Assembly: GCA_037176705.1 (NCBI GenBank)
Contig: CM073890.1
Location: forward strand, 94,478,591 to 94,542,590
Source of the DNA: Molossus alvarezi
Taxonomy: Eukaryota; Chordata; Mammalia; Chiroptera; Molossidae
DNA: 64,000 bases
Direction: 5' to 3'
Positions within the stretch are counted from its first letter, which is position 1, and the number at the start of each line of letters is the position of its first letter. A program made the position numbers and the translations under genes. The notes beneath the pieces are model-generated. The model was not told the DNA's origin and did not search any database. It worked only from the letters and a program-made list of their open reading frames with translations. Shown piece by piece: positions 46,572 to 59,660 of this stretch.

Positions 46572-48664
46572 TATATAAAAAGTGATAGAAATATGCCAAT
46601 GCTGATGTGCGTATAGGGAAGTGGAATGGGCTGTAAATTGGAATGTCTGGAATCCATTGCTGACTGCAATACCTTATCAGTGTCCTTGCTGTTGCATGCT
46701 CTCTCTTTCATATTCTTGCTCTCTTTCCCTCTCTTATATTCATCATTGATGAGGAAGAAAAATTACATAGTTCCTAAGAGTGCAGTCTTTGGAGTTACAA
46801 TTTTTTTTAGTTCAAATATTAGTGTTGTCACTTGATAGCTGTGGATCTTATGTAATTACTTAACCTCTCTGTGTTTCAGTTTCACTGTTTGTAAAATGGA
46901 GATAATAATTATGCCCAGCCCTCAGGGCTATTGTAAGGATTAAATAAAAGAACATGTTAAGTGTTTACCACAATACTTGGTACATAGGATTTGCTAAAAA
47001 ATATCTGCACTTATTTCAAAGTGGCAGGCACTGAACTAATGGTTTTTGGGCTAGGCCAGGTCCTGAGGTGGTTGTCCAATTGCAAGTCTCCATGGCTTTT
47101 AGTGTGAATTCCCAGGGTTGAATTCTGTTTGTAGCAATGTAGTTTAGCAACACTCCTGCTGAAACAAATAAAAAATGTAGGATACAACAGAAAGATCATT
47201 TTCTTAAATGCAATGAACCAGTAAGAAAATAATGAATATTTAAGCCAAAAGCTAAGTGAAGAGGGATCTACTGAGCAATAAAGCTGGCTATCGCCTTGAG
47301 GACATTTGCCAAACCAGCTTAACTTGAACATCTTTTTCATGGCCAGAGGGCACAGGAGCAACCAGGTAAGGCGTGTGAGATGGTGTGTATCCTGGGACTT
47401 CAAAGGTTTCTCCCTCAATGTAAGGGTGGATTAGGATAAAAACAAAAATATCATTTACTCTTTCCAACCCTAGAAGGCTATAAGAAAAATCATCTCTCAA
47501 AAACCTAGTTATTGAGCAGATGCTGATTTATTCCTGGGAATTTGGGGTCCTACACCCGCTCTAATACAGGTGTGCATCTGGGATCAAAGTAACAAGGTGG
47601 ACAGAAAACCTCAGGATGAAAAACTGATTTAGAGAATTTCTACATTGCAAGTGTCCCTGGAATGGAGCAGAAACCAAATTTTCTCTCTCTTTTGGAGAAG
47701 TCTCTTTTTACTGCAGACTTTGGAGAATCCCCACCAATAAAATTGGAAGGAAAATAAGCATCTCATATTTAAAAAAAATAACTAAACAAGATATGAGCTG
47801 AGAATAAAAAGCTATAAAGACTAAACTGATGTGAAAAAGAACTAAATAGAACTTGAAAAACTAAAAATATAATAATTCAAAATAACAACTCAATGAATTT
47901 TTCAGATTAATCCAAATGGAACTGAAAACAGAATGATAGCTCTAAAGAAAAATTTCAGATGGCAAGGTAGAGAAGCAGAAGAGTGAAAAACTCAAAAGAA
48001 AGGTTAATCAAAGTGGAAGACAGGGAATTCAGATTCAACATAAGTTTATAGTTTTAGAATGAGAAGAGAGAAAATGGGAAGAGGCAACATTGAAAGAGAT
48101 AATATCAAAGAATTTTCAAGGACCAATAAAAAGCATCACTTCACATTGTCAACGTAAGAAACATGCAAACCTATAGATAATTTTTGTGAGTTTATTTGAA
48201 CCAAACTGATGACAATTATCAGGAAGCAAAATATCAGTGGATTGAAAAAATGGCATTTCTGCACCCTGTTTTATACATTACAATCAAAAGAGAAGACTTA
48301 ACTGGGTTTCCTCAGAAAGCAAAGCAAGGAGGTCAGAAGGACCTTTGGGGTTGGATGAAAAGTACAATGATGGACACATAACTTCTTTTACACAGGTGGG
48401 TAAGAGTAGTTAACAGACAACGATTAACATGGTAACAGTGACAGTGAGGGGATTCGTGGTCTCTGCTCTGGTGCAGTGCTTGTGCTTTGAGGGGCCTGGA
48501 AAAGGGCCCTTTGACTTTGTTTTTGCAAAGGCATGTTTATCAGAAATGTCATCCTAGATGCAAAAAGACAACAGACAGGCTTAGTTAAGGTGGAGATTGA
48601 CCTTTGCTAGGACAAATACTGTCATAGGACATGACTACCTGCCATGAATCGCTTTTAGTTAAAA
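46572..48664. other. unique DNA with one MIR
   Basis: A MIR lies at 46770-46995. The - strand frame at 47011-47418 has no splice support. A-rich beyond 47.7 kb. Confidence 0.45.
46770..46995 (+). repeat. MIR, nearly full length
   Basis: AACCTCTCTGTGTTTCAGTT, GTAAAATGGAGATAATAAT and GGGCTATTGTAAGGATTAAA are the standard MIR landmarks. Confidence 0.8.
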
Positions 48665-48860
48665 AGTTTATTTATTTTTAAATATGTTTTTATTGAATTT
48701 TTTCTTTTTTTTTTTAGAAAGAGAGGAAGAGGGAGAGAGGAAACACCCATCAGCTGCCTCTTGCATGCCACCTCCTGGGGTTTGAGCCTGACTAGGAATC
48801 GAACTGGGACCTCTCAGTCCATGGTATGATGCTCAATCCACTGAGACACACTGGCCGGGC
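48665..48860 (-). repeat. bat SINE (AATCAATAAA-tail type)
   Basis: T-rich tail side, GAGAGAGGAAACACCCATC body, head GAGACACACTGGCCGGGC. Confidence 0.85.
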
Positions 48861-49320
48861 TAGTTAGACCATCTCTTGTGGTTACTTTAGGTCTCTGAGT
48901 TTGTAAGACCACCATGCAAGCCTTACCTGAGCTTGTCAGGTTGTTATGTGGTCCCTTTTCATCTAGAACATATTCATGAAATCATATAAATCCCAGTCAG
49001 GATAAGTAAAAAGCAATCCACGCATAGACAAACTATAATTAAACTGCAGAACACAAAAGATAAAGAGAAGATCTCCAGCAGGGTCAGAGAAAAAGGGCAG
49101 TTTATCTTCAAAGACATGAGAAATCGCCCCAACAGTGCAACAGCAGAAACCAGGAGACAGCAGAATACTATCTTTCAGACACTGACAAAAATGAACTGTC
49201 AGTCAGTATTCTATTTCTATTTTTAAAAATTAAAAAAAAAAAAACAAGACAAAATAAAGACTCTTCAGACACAAAAACCTAGAGAATTTGTTCTAGCAGA
49301 TCCTCACTAAAAGGTTACGC
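48861..49320. other. A-rich unique DNA
   Basis: No feature recognised. Confidence 0.4.
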
Positions 49321-49553
49321 AGTTGACCCTTAAATAACAAGGGTTTGAACTGTGCAGGCCCTCTTACATGTAGATACTTTTTCAGTAAGTGCAGTCAGCC
49401 CATCTTAACCATGGATTTTGTATCCGAGGACTCAACCAACCCTGGATGGAAAACAGTATTTTTGCATTCCCAGTCAAGGTTTTGATCTGCAGTTTGTTGA
49501 ATCCGCAGATGTGAAGTTATAAGTGGATTTTTGACTTCGTAGGGGTCAGCATT
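49321..49553 (+). repeat. Tigger/MER2-type DNA transposon fragment
   Basis: CAGTTGACCCTTAAATAACA and GGTTTGAACTGTGCAGG are landmarks of this Tc1/mariner-related fossil. Internal parts are shortened, so probably a MITE derivative. Confidence 0.6.
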
Positions 49554-50521
49554 TCTAAGTCCCACCTTGCTGAAGAGTTAACTATAGAAAATAATATATT
49601 TCCAGGTAGAAGGTCTAAGAAACAGAAAGTAATGGAGAACAAAGAAAGAGAAAATTTGTAAGTTAAAGCACATATTGACTGTATAAAAGAATAATGATGT
49701 TTTCAGTGGAAACTAGATAAAATAAGTGACACAGTTGGAGAAGCAAAAGGAGTTAGTTGATATCTTCTAAAGTTCTTATATAGTTCAGAAGGAAGTTAAA
49801 GATATTGATTAAATTTAGACTTTTATAAGTAAAGTGTGCATGATAAAATTTCTAAGGCAGTCACTAAAAATTTTTAAAGAATGAATACCTTTCTAGTTAA
49901 TGGGGAAATGTGAAATGAGAAAAATAATAAATCTTGAAGTCAAGGAAGCTGAGAAAAGAAGTATAAAATTGGCAACACAAGTAGCAAGCACAAAATAAGA
50001 TGTAGAAACAAATCCATATATATCAGTAATTATAATAAATGTAAAGGTACCAAAGATTGTTAGAATGGATGAAAATTCAGATATATGCTATTTATAAAAA
50101 AACATGTCTAAAATATAAAGATATAGAAAGGTTAAAAGTAAAATAATAGGTAGAAATAAATACTGATTAAAAAAGCAAAAGAAAGCTAGCAATGTTAACA
50201 TCAGACAAAATAGATTTTAAGTACACCCCCAAATGTTTTTAGAGATAATGAGGGTCATATTGGTTAAAAAGTTGCACCTTAGAATTATAAAGAACTTGTA
50301 TGCATCTAATAACATGGCCTCAATGTATAAGAAAAAAAAATGAGATTGTAAAATACTTTCTCAGTTCTTGATAAAGTGAGAAATGATCAATGACCACTTA
50401 TAAGATTTGAACAATGCAATTAATAAATTTGAGCTACTAGACATGTGAGGATCACTGCATCTCAAAATTGCTAGCACAATATTTTCAAACACACATAGAA
50501 ATTTATAAAAAGTGACCTCAA
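49554..50521. other. A-rich unique DNA
   Basis: It may include diverged L1 sequence (frequent AAAA runs), but no ORF or motif supports it. Confidence 0.4.
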
Positions 50522-50732
50522 AGCCTGGCCAGTGTGGCTCTGTTGGTTGGGTGTCCTCCTGTGTAAGAAAAGGTTGCTGGTTTGATTCTGGTCAGGACAC
50601 ATGCTTGGGTGGCAGGTTCCATCCCTTGTAGGGGGCATGCAGGAGGCAGCTAGCTGATGGATGTTTTGTTTTCATATAGATGTTTCTCTCTTTCCCTCTT
50701 CCTTCCTCTCTCTCTAATATATATATATCATC
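50522..50732 (+). repeat. bat SINE
   Basis: GCCTGGCCAGTGTGGCTCTGTTGG head, CT-rich end and (TA)n tail. Confidence 0.85.
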
Positions 50733-53004
50733 AAGCAAGCCTTAACAATTATTATTAAGTGATTGGTATCGTACAGATTAGATCTGTGACCACAATGCAT
50801 TAAGCAAGAAACTGATAACTAACAGAAAACACACTATGACCTTGGGGTTCAGTGGTGTCTCTTGTGAACTTTAAAAAAAATGAACAAAGTACCCTTTTAT
50901 TTCTTTCCCTTTGTGTACATAGCTAGGAGGGGGCTAGCTATGGAATTAGGCTGTTTGCAGAGCCTTGTAACCAGTTTGGCAATGCTTAGAAACCTGCAGG
51001 AAGTGGGGGAGGGAACTTGTGATGGGGGCAAGTGGAGAGTAACATGCCAGCTTGGGAGTAGAGTGGGGCCCCCTCTGACTAGGTCCTTCTGTGCCTAACC
51101 CAGGCTTCCAAACTGCTTTTGACACTGTCAGCTTGGCCCCTCCCAACCCATTCCCCGCACTGTGTATTTCTCTTAATTTGTATTAAACTTAGTGAAAAAA
51201 TGAGAGAAGGAGCAACTATCTTTGAAATCTTACTTTTTAACTGGATTTACCATGCTGCTATGTCCAGACATACACATTGTAAGTTGAAAATGTTTCAAGT
51301 TGAAATGCATTTACTATACCTAACCTATTGAACATCACAGCTTAGCCTTGCCTACCTTAAACATGCTCAAAACACTCACTGTTTGGGAAAGTCATCTAAC
51401 ACAAAGCCTATTTTATATAAAGTGCTGATAAAATAATTTATTGAATACTGTACTGAAAGTAAAAAACAGAAAGGTTGTGTGGGTATCATTTTCATACCTT
51501 TGTGAAATCAGAAAATCGTAAGTCAAACTATGATAACTGGGAACTGTCTGTAGTTTGAATTCTCAGTGGTAAGGGATACCTGGATACAGAAATTCCCAAA
51601 CGTATTGTGTCAAAGGCTATAAGTTCGGGACATAATTTTGGGACCTTTTTCCCTATGCCTTCCTGTTTCTAAGCCCTTAGTATTTTACATATATTACTGT
51701 CAGAGCTTATTAGTTTTGTCTTTTGCCTTTCAGCAAGGCTTAAAGAGAAGCAAATCAGCACTTCTTCATCTAAGTTAAATGCTATACTACTAATGGGAAT
51801 TCACTCTGTGGTTTCTCAGGACTCTTTTAATTTATAGTTAAAGATGAATGGATTGGGATATTAGGGAGGGGTTGCCCATAATACTTATTAATACAATGTG
51901 AAATATTAAGGTTGGAAGCTCTGAGAGACCATCTCATTCACCACCACCTTTTGTGATTACATCGATGAGGCAGCCAACACACAGGGGAGTGAAGGATACA
52001 GTTTAGGTAGGAGGACAGGGCTGTAACTCTGGCCTCTTGATTTCCAGTCAGGTATTTTCCCATGGCCCCTGATGCCTTACTACATCACGTAAGCTAGTTC
52101 TTTTCTCTCCAACAACAGGGTAAGTTTATGCATTGTGTTTTAACTTATGGCTGTAACCTTCATCCCTGTTGTTAGCAATATGGAGAACACGTGAGCCCTT
52201 GAGACAACTCTCATAGTGATGTTTGCCTAGAAAACTTGGTCTTGATGTTTCTGAATTTGGTCCAAGTAGCTAACTCTAACTTCATTGCAAAGAAACCTTC
52301 CACTATTTGATACTCAAAGGCCCAACACTTTGCTCTGATCTCCTCCAAGCTGTATACTCCAGTAGCTCCTGGCTGGAGGAACAAGCTGTGTAATTTTTGA
52401 ATAAGTAAGCTTTTATTTAGTCAGATCCTTTCGTCTTTTCTCCTTTGTTGGTCCATAGTGGAGTGGGATTGAATGGGGGAGGTGGGAAGAATTAGTCTTG
52501 TCTATCATGAGTAACAATGCTAGGCTCTTTCCATAGGGAAGTAGAGGGTCGGGAGGAAACACTGCTGGACAGAGTGTAGCCCTGAACTGGGGACAGTGGA
52601 TTTGGAGTCAGAAGATGTGGGTTTGCAACCTACTGCTTAATAACACGTTATTTATGCAATTATTGTAAAAGTCATTTTTTAAAAAGTACAAAATATAAAT
52701 GGAAATATTGTATAAACAATAAAGTGATTTATAAATAATGTATTATTAAGAAAGGAGTGGGAGTATTGATTTTTATGGAAGAGGGGTGCCAGAGGAGAAT
52801 GGGCCATGGTGGTGGAATTTACAGTAATCTTTTTTAGACTGAGAATGAACAGAATGCAAAATAAAGAGTGATGTGAAATCATAAGATCATGTTAGTAAGG
52901 AAAAATGATCATGAATATAGACAGGGCCCTCTTTAATTTTGTGTAACTTAAAATTTTTCTACTATAAATCATAAAGACACTCTTTGTAGGAAATAGTGAC
53001 TAAT
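50733..53004. other. unique DNA
   Basis: Contains the Tigger fragment listed separately at 51255-51556 and a MIR-like scrap near 52590-52640. No gene recognised. Confidence 0.4.
51255..51556 (+). repeat. Tigger-type DNA transposon fragment
   Basis: CACCTAACC-like text (ATACCTAACCTATTGAACATC), GCTTAGCCTTGCCTACCTTA, TTATTGAATACTGTACTGAAAG and ATCGTAAGTCAAAC are typical. Confidence 0.7.
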
Positions 53005-53018
53005 GATATTACTGAAAA

Positions 53019-53205
53019 AAGTTTAAAAAATATGTTTTTATTGGTTTTTTTAAAGAGAGAGAGAGAGAAACATCTGTGTGAGAGAAACATTGATCGACTG
53101 CCTCCTACATGCCCCCTACTTGGGATCGAGCTCACAACCTGGGCATGTGCCCTGATGGGGAATCAAGCTGGGACCTCTCAATCCACTGAGCCACACTGGC
53201 CAGGT
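53019..53205 (-). repeat. bat SINE (AATCAATAAA-tail type)
   Basis: TSD GATATKACTGAAAA at 53005-53018 and 53206-53219. Confidence 0.9.
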
Positions 53206-53260
53206 GATATGACTGAAAATTATTTTCAGTTCTTGGAAAAAGTTCTTATTAAAAATGTAG

Positions 53261-53480
53261 CCCTGGCTGGTGTGACTCAGTTGGTTGGAGCTTCGTCCTA
53301 TACACTGAAAGTCTGCAGATTCAATTCCCAGTCAGGGCACATGCCTAGGTTGTGGGTTCAATCCGTAGTCTGGCCACATATGGGAGGCAGCCATTCCGTG
53401 TTTCTCTCTCACATCAATGTTTTTTTTTTTCCTCTTTCCCTCTGGAATCAATGGACATATTCTTGGGTGGGGATTAAAAA
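53261..53480 (+). repeat. bat SINE
   Basis: CCCTGGCTGGTGTGACTCAG head and a GGTGGGGATTAAAAAAT end, a hybrid look between the two SINE types. Confidence 0.85.
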
Positions 53481-54772
53481 ATATATAGAGAGATAAATTT
53501 TTTTTGTCGTCAAAATTACATACATATACGTGTTTATATGTAATATGTGTATGTAAAGGCATAGAAAAATAATTGGAATGATACACACTTAGCAAAATTG
53601 GTCATGTCAAGATATGGACTTTAAATGAAGGAAGAAGGGATTTTCAATTAAAAAATTAACTGCATTATTTATATGCCTAAAATACTTTTTTAAAAGAAGA
53701 GATCTTTGTAGTATGCACTGTTGTTGGATAAGAGAGCAGAGGGCAGGTGGGGGAGGTTCTCTTCATAATCTACCATTTTTTGTCCTGTTTTGCAGTTAGT
53801 TTCATAGGAGATTTTATCTTCTAGTGCTGGGACTCATTTTCCGCCTGAGGGAGTAGGAGGCAGCCAGACCTAGCCAGGAGGGGATGAGGGTAGACGAACC
53901 TGGAGCCAGAGAAAATGTAGGATAGGTTGGAGTTAGTGAGATTAGATCACTGTTGGGGAGGGTTAAGAATGAGCCTTAGGGAGCTAGGGAGAAAACTCTG
54001 GCAAAAGCTGCTGGAACCTTCACCAATTGTCCTATGAATGAACAGACAAAGCTTTGATTATTTATTTTTGTTACCAAGGGGCTGACTTCATCCTGGAGTA
54101 CCTTTATACAACTCTGGATTGTTTTAATAGGACAGATTACAAATTGTTTCCCACCCGTGGGCTGTCCTTCATGCCAGCCTTGCTTGGTTATGCCTGGTTT
54201 TATTCTGTGACCAGAAATCGAGTTGGAATTCTGAAAAATTGCTTTAGCCAAATCCCATGAACAAAGCGGGTCTTGCTCAGGGTTATGCACATCAGCTCTT
54301 GGAGGAGTTTAATTCCTCAGTTCAGATCTCTGCTTTTCAGGTCCTGGCTCTAGTTAGCATTATGCTTCTCTGTCTGTGGAAGGGCAAGCCCAGTGGAGGA
54401 GCCGGCAGCTTCGTGGTCACGTGCTTGAGGCCTGTGCTGATTCTAGTTACACCAGTAAGTTCAGCCTGGGCAGAGGCAGGCTCTACTGGTCCTAACTGGA
54501 TGCATGTGAAGAATCCTAAAAAGGAGGCAAGCTTTGTCACTGTGTTTGTCTTCACTAGGGCTACATGAACACTGTTATCATTTCTGAGATCTCCGTGGGT
54601 CACATATGCAACAGAAGAAGTACTCACAGTCACCCTCACGTTAGTCACCTCCCCTCGTGCTCCTGTTACCAGCAATGACAAGTTAGGGTCCTGGCCGAAT
54701 ATGGCCGAGGAGGCCTGGAGCACATAAACCAGTCCTGAAACTTGCTCCCTGTTAGATTTACCTTCCCTGTAG
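53481..54772. other. unique DNA, GC rising
   Basis: A 128-codon - strand frame at 54337-54723 has even composition but no family and no start context. The 54-55 kb area has more CpG than the surrounding intron. Confidence 0.4.
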
Positions 54773-54892
54773 ACAGCAGCTATATGTTAAATGACATTCT
54801 ACCCCCGGAGGACTTATGGGAAATTTCGCAGGACCTGGGGGTTTCGGAGAAGTTCTATAAATTCAATACCGGATGTGTGCCGGGTCATGCGG
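54773..54892 (+). other. exon-like block 1
   Basis: 120 bases between a good acceptor (TTACCTTCCCTGTAG) and a strong donor (GCGG|GTAAGA). One frame is open throughout and protein-like (SSYMLNDILPPEDLWEIS, LGVSEKFYKFNTG). Read into the next block, the frame stops after four codons, so joint coding is not supported. Could be an untranslated or alternative PLCH1 exon, or a pseudo-exon. Confidence 0.3.
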
Positions 54893-54910
54893 GTAAGAAT
54901 GGCATTGTTG

Positions 54911-55054
54911 CCCTGGCCGGCTTGGCTCAGCGGTTAGAGCATCGGCCTGCGGTCCAGAGAGACCCTATAAGGGCACGTACCTCGGTTGCAGTTTGTCTCC
55001 GGCCCTGGTTGGTTGTGCGGGTGGCAGCCATTCAATGTGTACCTTTCACGTCGA

Positions 55055-55102
<48 letters not shown>

Positions 55103-55207
55103 CCTCCCTCCCTCCCTCCCTTTCTCCCTTCTCCCTCTCTTTCTCTTTCTTTCTCTCCCCCTCACTCTATCTGAACAACAACAAAAAAACGAAAACAAAC
55201 ACAAAAA
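54911..55207 (+). repeat. Ves SINE with long CT run
   Basis: TSD AAGAATGGCATTGYT at 54895-54909 and 55208-55222. CT/CCCT repeat at 55050-55145. Confidence 0.93.
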
Positions 55208-55284
55208 AAGAATGGCATTGCTACCAGCGTGAGCGTGTGGCTCTCCTTTTCTTCATTCTTGTCTCATTCTGTTTCCGTTGACAG

Positions 55285-55401
55285 GGGTTTGGCTTTGATG
55301 CCGTGCCAGCGCTCTGCTGACAATGAGTTACTGGAAGGCGGAGAAAAGGAACTGTGTGCAGTACCGCAGGCACTTTCTGGTGGACAACAACGTGTTTCAC
55401 G
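55285..55401 (+). other. exon-like block 2
   Basis: 117 bases after the pyrimidine-rich acceptor TTCTGTTTCCGTTGACAG and before donor CACG|GTGAGC. The ATG at 55323 opens a frame of 26 codons to the donor (MSYWKAEKRNCVQYRRHFLV), rich in charged and aromatic residues. I do not recognise it. A possible N-terminal exon of a PLCH1 isoform by position only. Confidence 0.35.
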
Positions 55402-56707
55402 GTGAGCTGCCGGGGCGTGAGGGTCGCTGGGTTTTTGCTGCATCTCTGACAGCACTCTGTTCCAGCACTCTGGGTGCAAGTGTGGCTAATCGCTGGGTTG
55501 AACCAAGAGCTCAAGGTAGCTTGTTTATGGCTAAGTACCAAGAAGCCCGGTCGGACACATTCCCGGGTTGTAAGCGGTGGGCCCACCTCACCACCGCAGA
55601 GGGGCTGTCACTCGCCGCCTTACGAGTCAATGCCAGTGCCTTTTCCCTTCAACTGCGCGCTGCACTCCAGTGCTGGCCCTTTCTGATGTTTGAAATCTGT
55701 GGGTCAGCAGTCAGTGCGTATTGCCAGCAGGGTGTGCGCCTTCTTTCGGGCCTCCTGGAAATCCAGACCCAGCAGTTCACAGCACTGAGCCATCACTATC
55801 ACGGTGGATTGCCGCAGCCATAAATCATGGAACCAGTGTTAGTCATTTCCATGGCGCACTGAGACGGATTGCCTTCACCCTGCTGACCTGTTTATTTCGT
55901 GGTGTATGGTCAGGGATAAGCTCTGTCAATCCTGCTATCAGGATACCCTTGAGTGAAATTTACTTAAGAGTCAAAGATTTATGTGTTGCTAGAACTTTTG
56001 GAGTAATCCCCATCAAAAGCCGGTGGAATTGTAGCCGAGAAAAGAGAGATTTCACAGGGAGTGGAGTGCTGTTTGACAGAATCCTGTAATCTAAGCTGCC
56101 TTCAACTTTCGGAGTTTGGGTTTTCATCTCCAATTTGGTGACGGACCATGTTTTTAGTACTTTAAGTTTAAGATATCAAACTTAACCTTACTTTTTAAAA
56201 GCACTTTAGAATTTACAGTGTTTTTCCACGCTCATTATACCATGTCACGATAGTACTTTACTAGGTAGAAGATGGTTTTATTTTATAGGTCAAGAAAGGG
56301 AAGCAAAAATGAAATGATCAGTCCAAGTTGAGCTAATTATTAACAAAGACAGAACTGAAATTCCTGCCTCCACCTCTTCAGGTGGGCTTTTGGCGTAGCA
56401 GGGGTAAGGGAAGGGCCCTTAGCAAAGGAGACATGGGAATACTGAGTTTACACTGGGGTACTGAGTTCTACTTGGTTTCTCTGTGACCCTCATCTAAGGG
56501 TCCTGTTCATTGCATTATCTCTCACATACAGTGTTTTCTGCGTGGTACTTCTCTTAGAAATTTATTTGCATTAAAAAAGATTATACATATGGTAATCAAA
56601 GAAACAAAAGCATTAGAAAAACTAGCTTTATTTTTTTTCAAATTTTATTTTGTGCCAGTTTAGAAGAAGTTCAGATTTAAATGCCTTCATACATTGTTTT
56701 AGAATGT
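55402..56707. other. unique DNA, GC-richer first half
   Basis: Open frames at 55.4-56.1 kb continue past the donor but overlap on several frames. Nothing named. Confidence 0.4.
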
Positions 56708-56709
56708 CC

Positions 56710-56890
56710 AGTCTGGCTGGTGCAGTTCAGTGGATTGAACCCGGTTGGATTCCTCATCAGGGTTGTGGGCTCGATCCCCAGCAGGGGGTGCTCGGGAGGC
56801 AGCCTGTCAATGTTTCTCTCTCACATCCATCTTTCTATCTCTCAATTCTTCTCTCTCTAAAAAAAAAAAATCAATAAAACATTTAAAAAA
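56710..56890 (+). repeat. bat SINE (AATCAATAAA-tail type)
   Basis: GTCTGGCTGGTGCAGTTCAG head, AAAAAAATCAATAAAAC tail. Internally shortened. Confidence 0.88.
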
Positions 56891-58909
56891 ATGCCTTTGT
56901 CCGGAGATCTCAAATTTATAATGATTTAAAGACTATTCCCTATGTATTTTTATAGTTGTATAACCACTTAGTGTATTACTGCATTGCAGATATTTATACT
57001 GAGTGCTTGATGATCATTGTCATATTGAATCCTTTCAATACATTTGTAATAGATATTATTCAACCCAATTTATAGATTGGGAAACAGAGGCTTGGGAGAG
57101 GTTGTGAAGTGATGTTCTAAGATGCAAACTGTCCTCTGCCTAACTCCAAAACTCCACTATTGTCTTCTAGGCTGTCATCTCCATTTCAGTAGAGAAATTC
57201 ACACTCTGAGAAGTTTAAGTTCTATCAACTTTATTTGCTCCACTATCAACTAGCAGTGTGTGATCTTGAGCAAGTTATATAATCCTCCAGGATCTCATTT
57301 TCCTATGTGAAATGAATGATTTTTGAGGTTCTTTTGAGTTCTAATCTCTGAGATCCCACTGAAGTATTCCTGAGAATTAGAATGATAGTATTTTGTGAGC
57401 TACCTTTTCACTAAACACGAGATACACAAGAGGGCAGTAGAATGCTTAAAATATGAACAGATTACCTCTTACATTGGAGAATTGCTCTTTTTGAAAGGAT
57501 GTAGAGATTTTACATCTGCCTCAGATTAAAATGATTAAAGCCAATTAGAATTATGATTCTATTCATTTATAATAAAGCAGTGGCTTTAAGTATTTCTAAT
57601 CATGTAAAATATAATTTTGGGTTTTGATGCATAAGGATACATAATTCAGAAAAGAATGATGCCTCTGCTTGTCTTTACCTCTGCAGAAAATTAATGTTGT
57701 TAAGAAGGAACTTATTTAACATATTGGAGAATTGTAAGGATTTTTGGTATATGTCAAGCCAAGGGAGTTCTAGTGATAATATCTTTGTAGAGGATTTCAG
57801 AACATTTCTGATGGAAGAAAGGGACAGGACATGTGGAGTCAGAAATGTCAAATTTCTTTTAGGGGGCTTTTGGAACATAGGGCAGTCATTTGGATGCTTT
57901 TTGCGGATTAGTTTGGCTTCTACTTGTCTGCCAATAATTGTTCTTACATTATCAAATCAATCAAAACAAAAAGAAAACTGTCCATTATAAACAGAAAACA
58001 TTTCCTCTGCAAGATAATTGACTTGTAGAATATAGAGACTTAGATGTGCAAATTGTGCCAGCCAGACTCTTTTTACAAACACATTTAAGTGGAATTCCCG
58101 GGAGTAAAGAACTATGTTAAAATGAGGGTTATGTAGGCTAACATGGTCAATAAAAGTAACAATAAAAATGTTACATATGTATAGTGTTTCACAGTTCATG
58201 AAACATATTCATAGCTTTATTTTTTGAATATTGAGGAGGTATGGCTCCCATTGGAAATGACTTAGAAGTTACCCACAATCCCACAACCCAAAAAGAAACA
58301 TTGTTAGTAGTGTTTCTGTCGGTCCTTTTCATCCTTTCAACAATCCTAATGTAGAACTGGAATATCTGGAAAAGTTAGGAAATGGTGGAATCTAGTCAAT
58401 AGAAATGAGTTGTCTGACTTGACTTAATTCTGTGTTCAGTGATGAGAGGAATCTTGTTAAGAGTTATGAAAAGTTGTTTTTGTATTTCCCACTTGTCTGT
58501 CCTTTACCCAGATTTTCAAGGGATATATTGAATCCAAAGGGGTTACGTACCTGTCAAAAAAGCCAGTTGCTGGAGTTTTTATCTATTTGGCTTTGTTCTC
58601 CTGATATATTTGAAATAGAGAAAAATCTTGGACAAAGAATGATTTGTTTGGTATGAACCTTTTAATGGCTTATGCATTCATCAAAGTATTTTTATTTAAA
58701 AATCACCTATACCTTCAGCTGTTTCTCTTGGTTGCAGTGAATTGCAGCTTTTTGTTTGTTTGTTTGTTTTGACCTGGGACACAGGTTCTTTAATCAATAA
58801 TCAGTGTATTTTAAATTAATGTATACAATTTCTTACGCATATAAAGCTTTTCCAAACATTTGAGTTCCTTTATAGAATATACTTAGAGGTGACTTAATTT
58901 TCATTTTCT
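56891..58909. other. unique DNA with MIR scraps
   Basis: MIR-like pieces at about 57060-57150 and 57220-57350. No exon recognised. Confidence 0.45.
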
Positions 58910-59131
58910 TAAAAAAAAATTTTTTTTTTCTTTATTGATTTTAGAGAGAGAGAGGATTGGAGAGGGAGAGAGAGATAGAAACATCAAAGAAAGAACATCG
59001 ATTGGCCGCCTCCTGCATGCCCCCTACTGGGGATCAGGCCCACAACCTGAGCATGTGCCCCGAACAGGAATTGAACCAGCAATCTCTTGGTGCATGGGTC
59101 AACTCTCAACCACTGAGCCACACAAGCTGGG
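58910..59131 (-). repeat. bat SINE (AATCAATAAA-tail type)
   Basis: TSD TTAATTTTCATTTT at about 58896-58909 and 59132-59145. Confidence 0.9.
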
Positions 59132-59269
59132 TTAATTTTCATTTTCATGCATTGCTAGTTATAATTGTGATGTTGGAAAAAACTTATTAATTGCTTTCCT
59201 ATAAGTTATTGTGGTATCATTCCAATTTACTATATTAGAATTTATTTCTGTTGCTTTCATATTGTTATA

Positions 59270-59660
59270 GGTGTTAAATAAAAATTCAAGTGAGTAAATA
59301 TCAAATATCTAATTGGCTTTATTGATCATTTCATGAATTGGGCAGCATCCCATCTTCCAAGTAGAAAGGAACTCTAGAGGGCTATAGAAAAGGAAAGGTT
59401 TTTAAAGTGGGACAAGAAACTCATAAATGAAAAAAAAGATTATTTTGGGAAAGGTCACCTGTCTTTGGGGAACAAGAAGGCTTATCAGGAGAATTACCTT
59501 ACTGGGTGCTGGCCAAGAGTTTCCCTCCTGGCTGGTTAAGATTACACTCCTGAGGGAAGTTGTAGCTGCAGTTAGGTTAGGTATTAAGTCTTGTTTGCTG
59601 ACAAGGGGCTTAGCACAAGTGACTCCATTTTGGACTTCTTGTTTCTTAACATGTGTACGT
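59270..59660 (-). repeat. LTR-like repeat
   Basis: ATTGGGCAGCATCCCATCTTCC and AGTGACTCCATTTTGGACTTC resemble mammalian LTRs. The - strand has AATAAAGCCAATTAG near its 3' end. Family and ends uncertain. Confidence 0.45.

Noticed and set aside
54337..54723. A 128-codon - strand frame with even composition
   Set aside because: No recognisable domain, no supporting splice or start context; kept only as a note.
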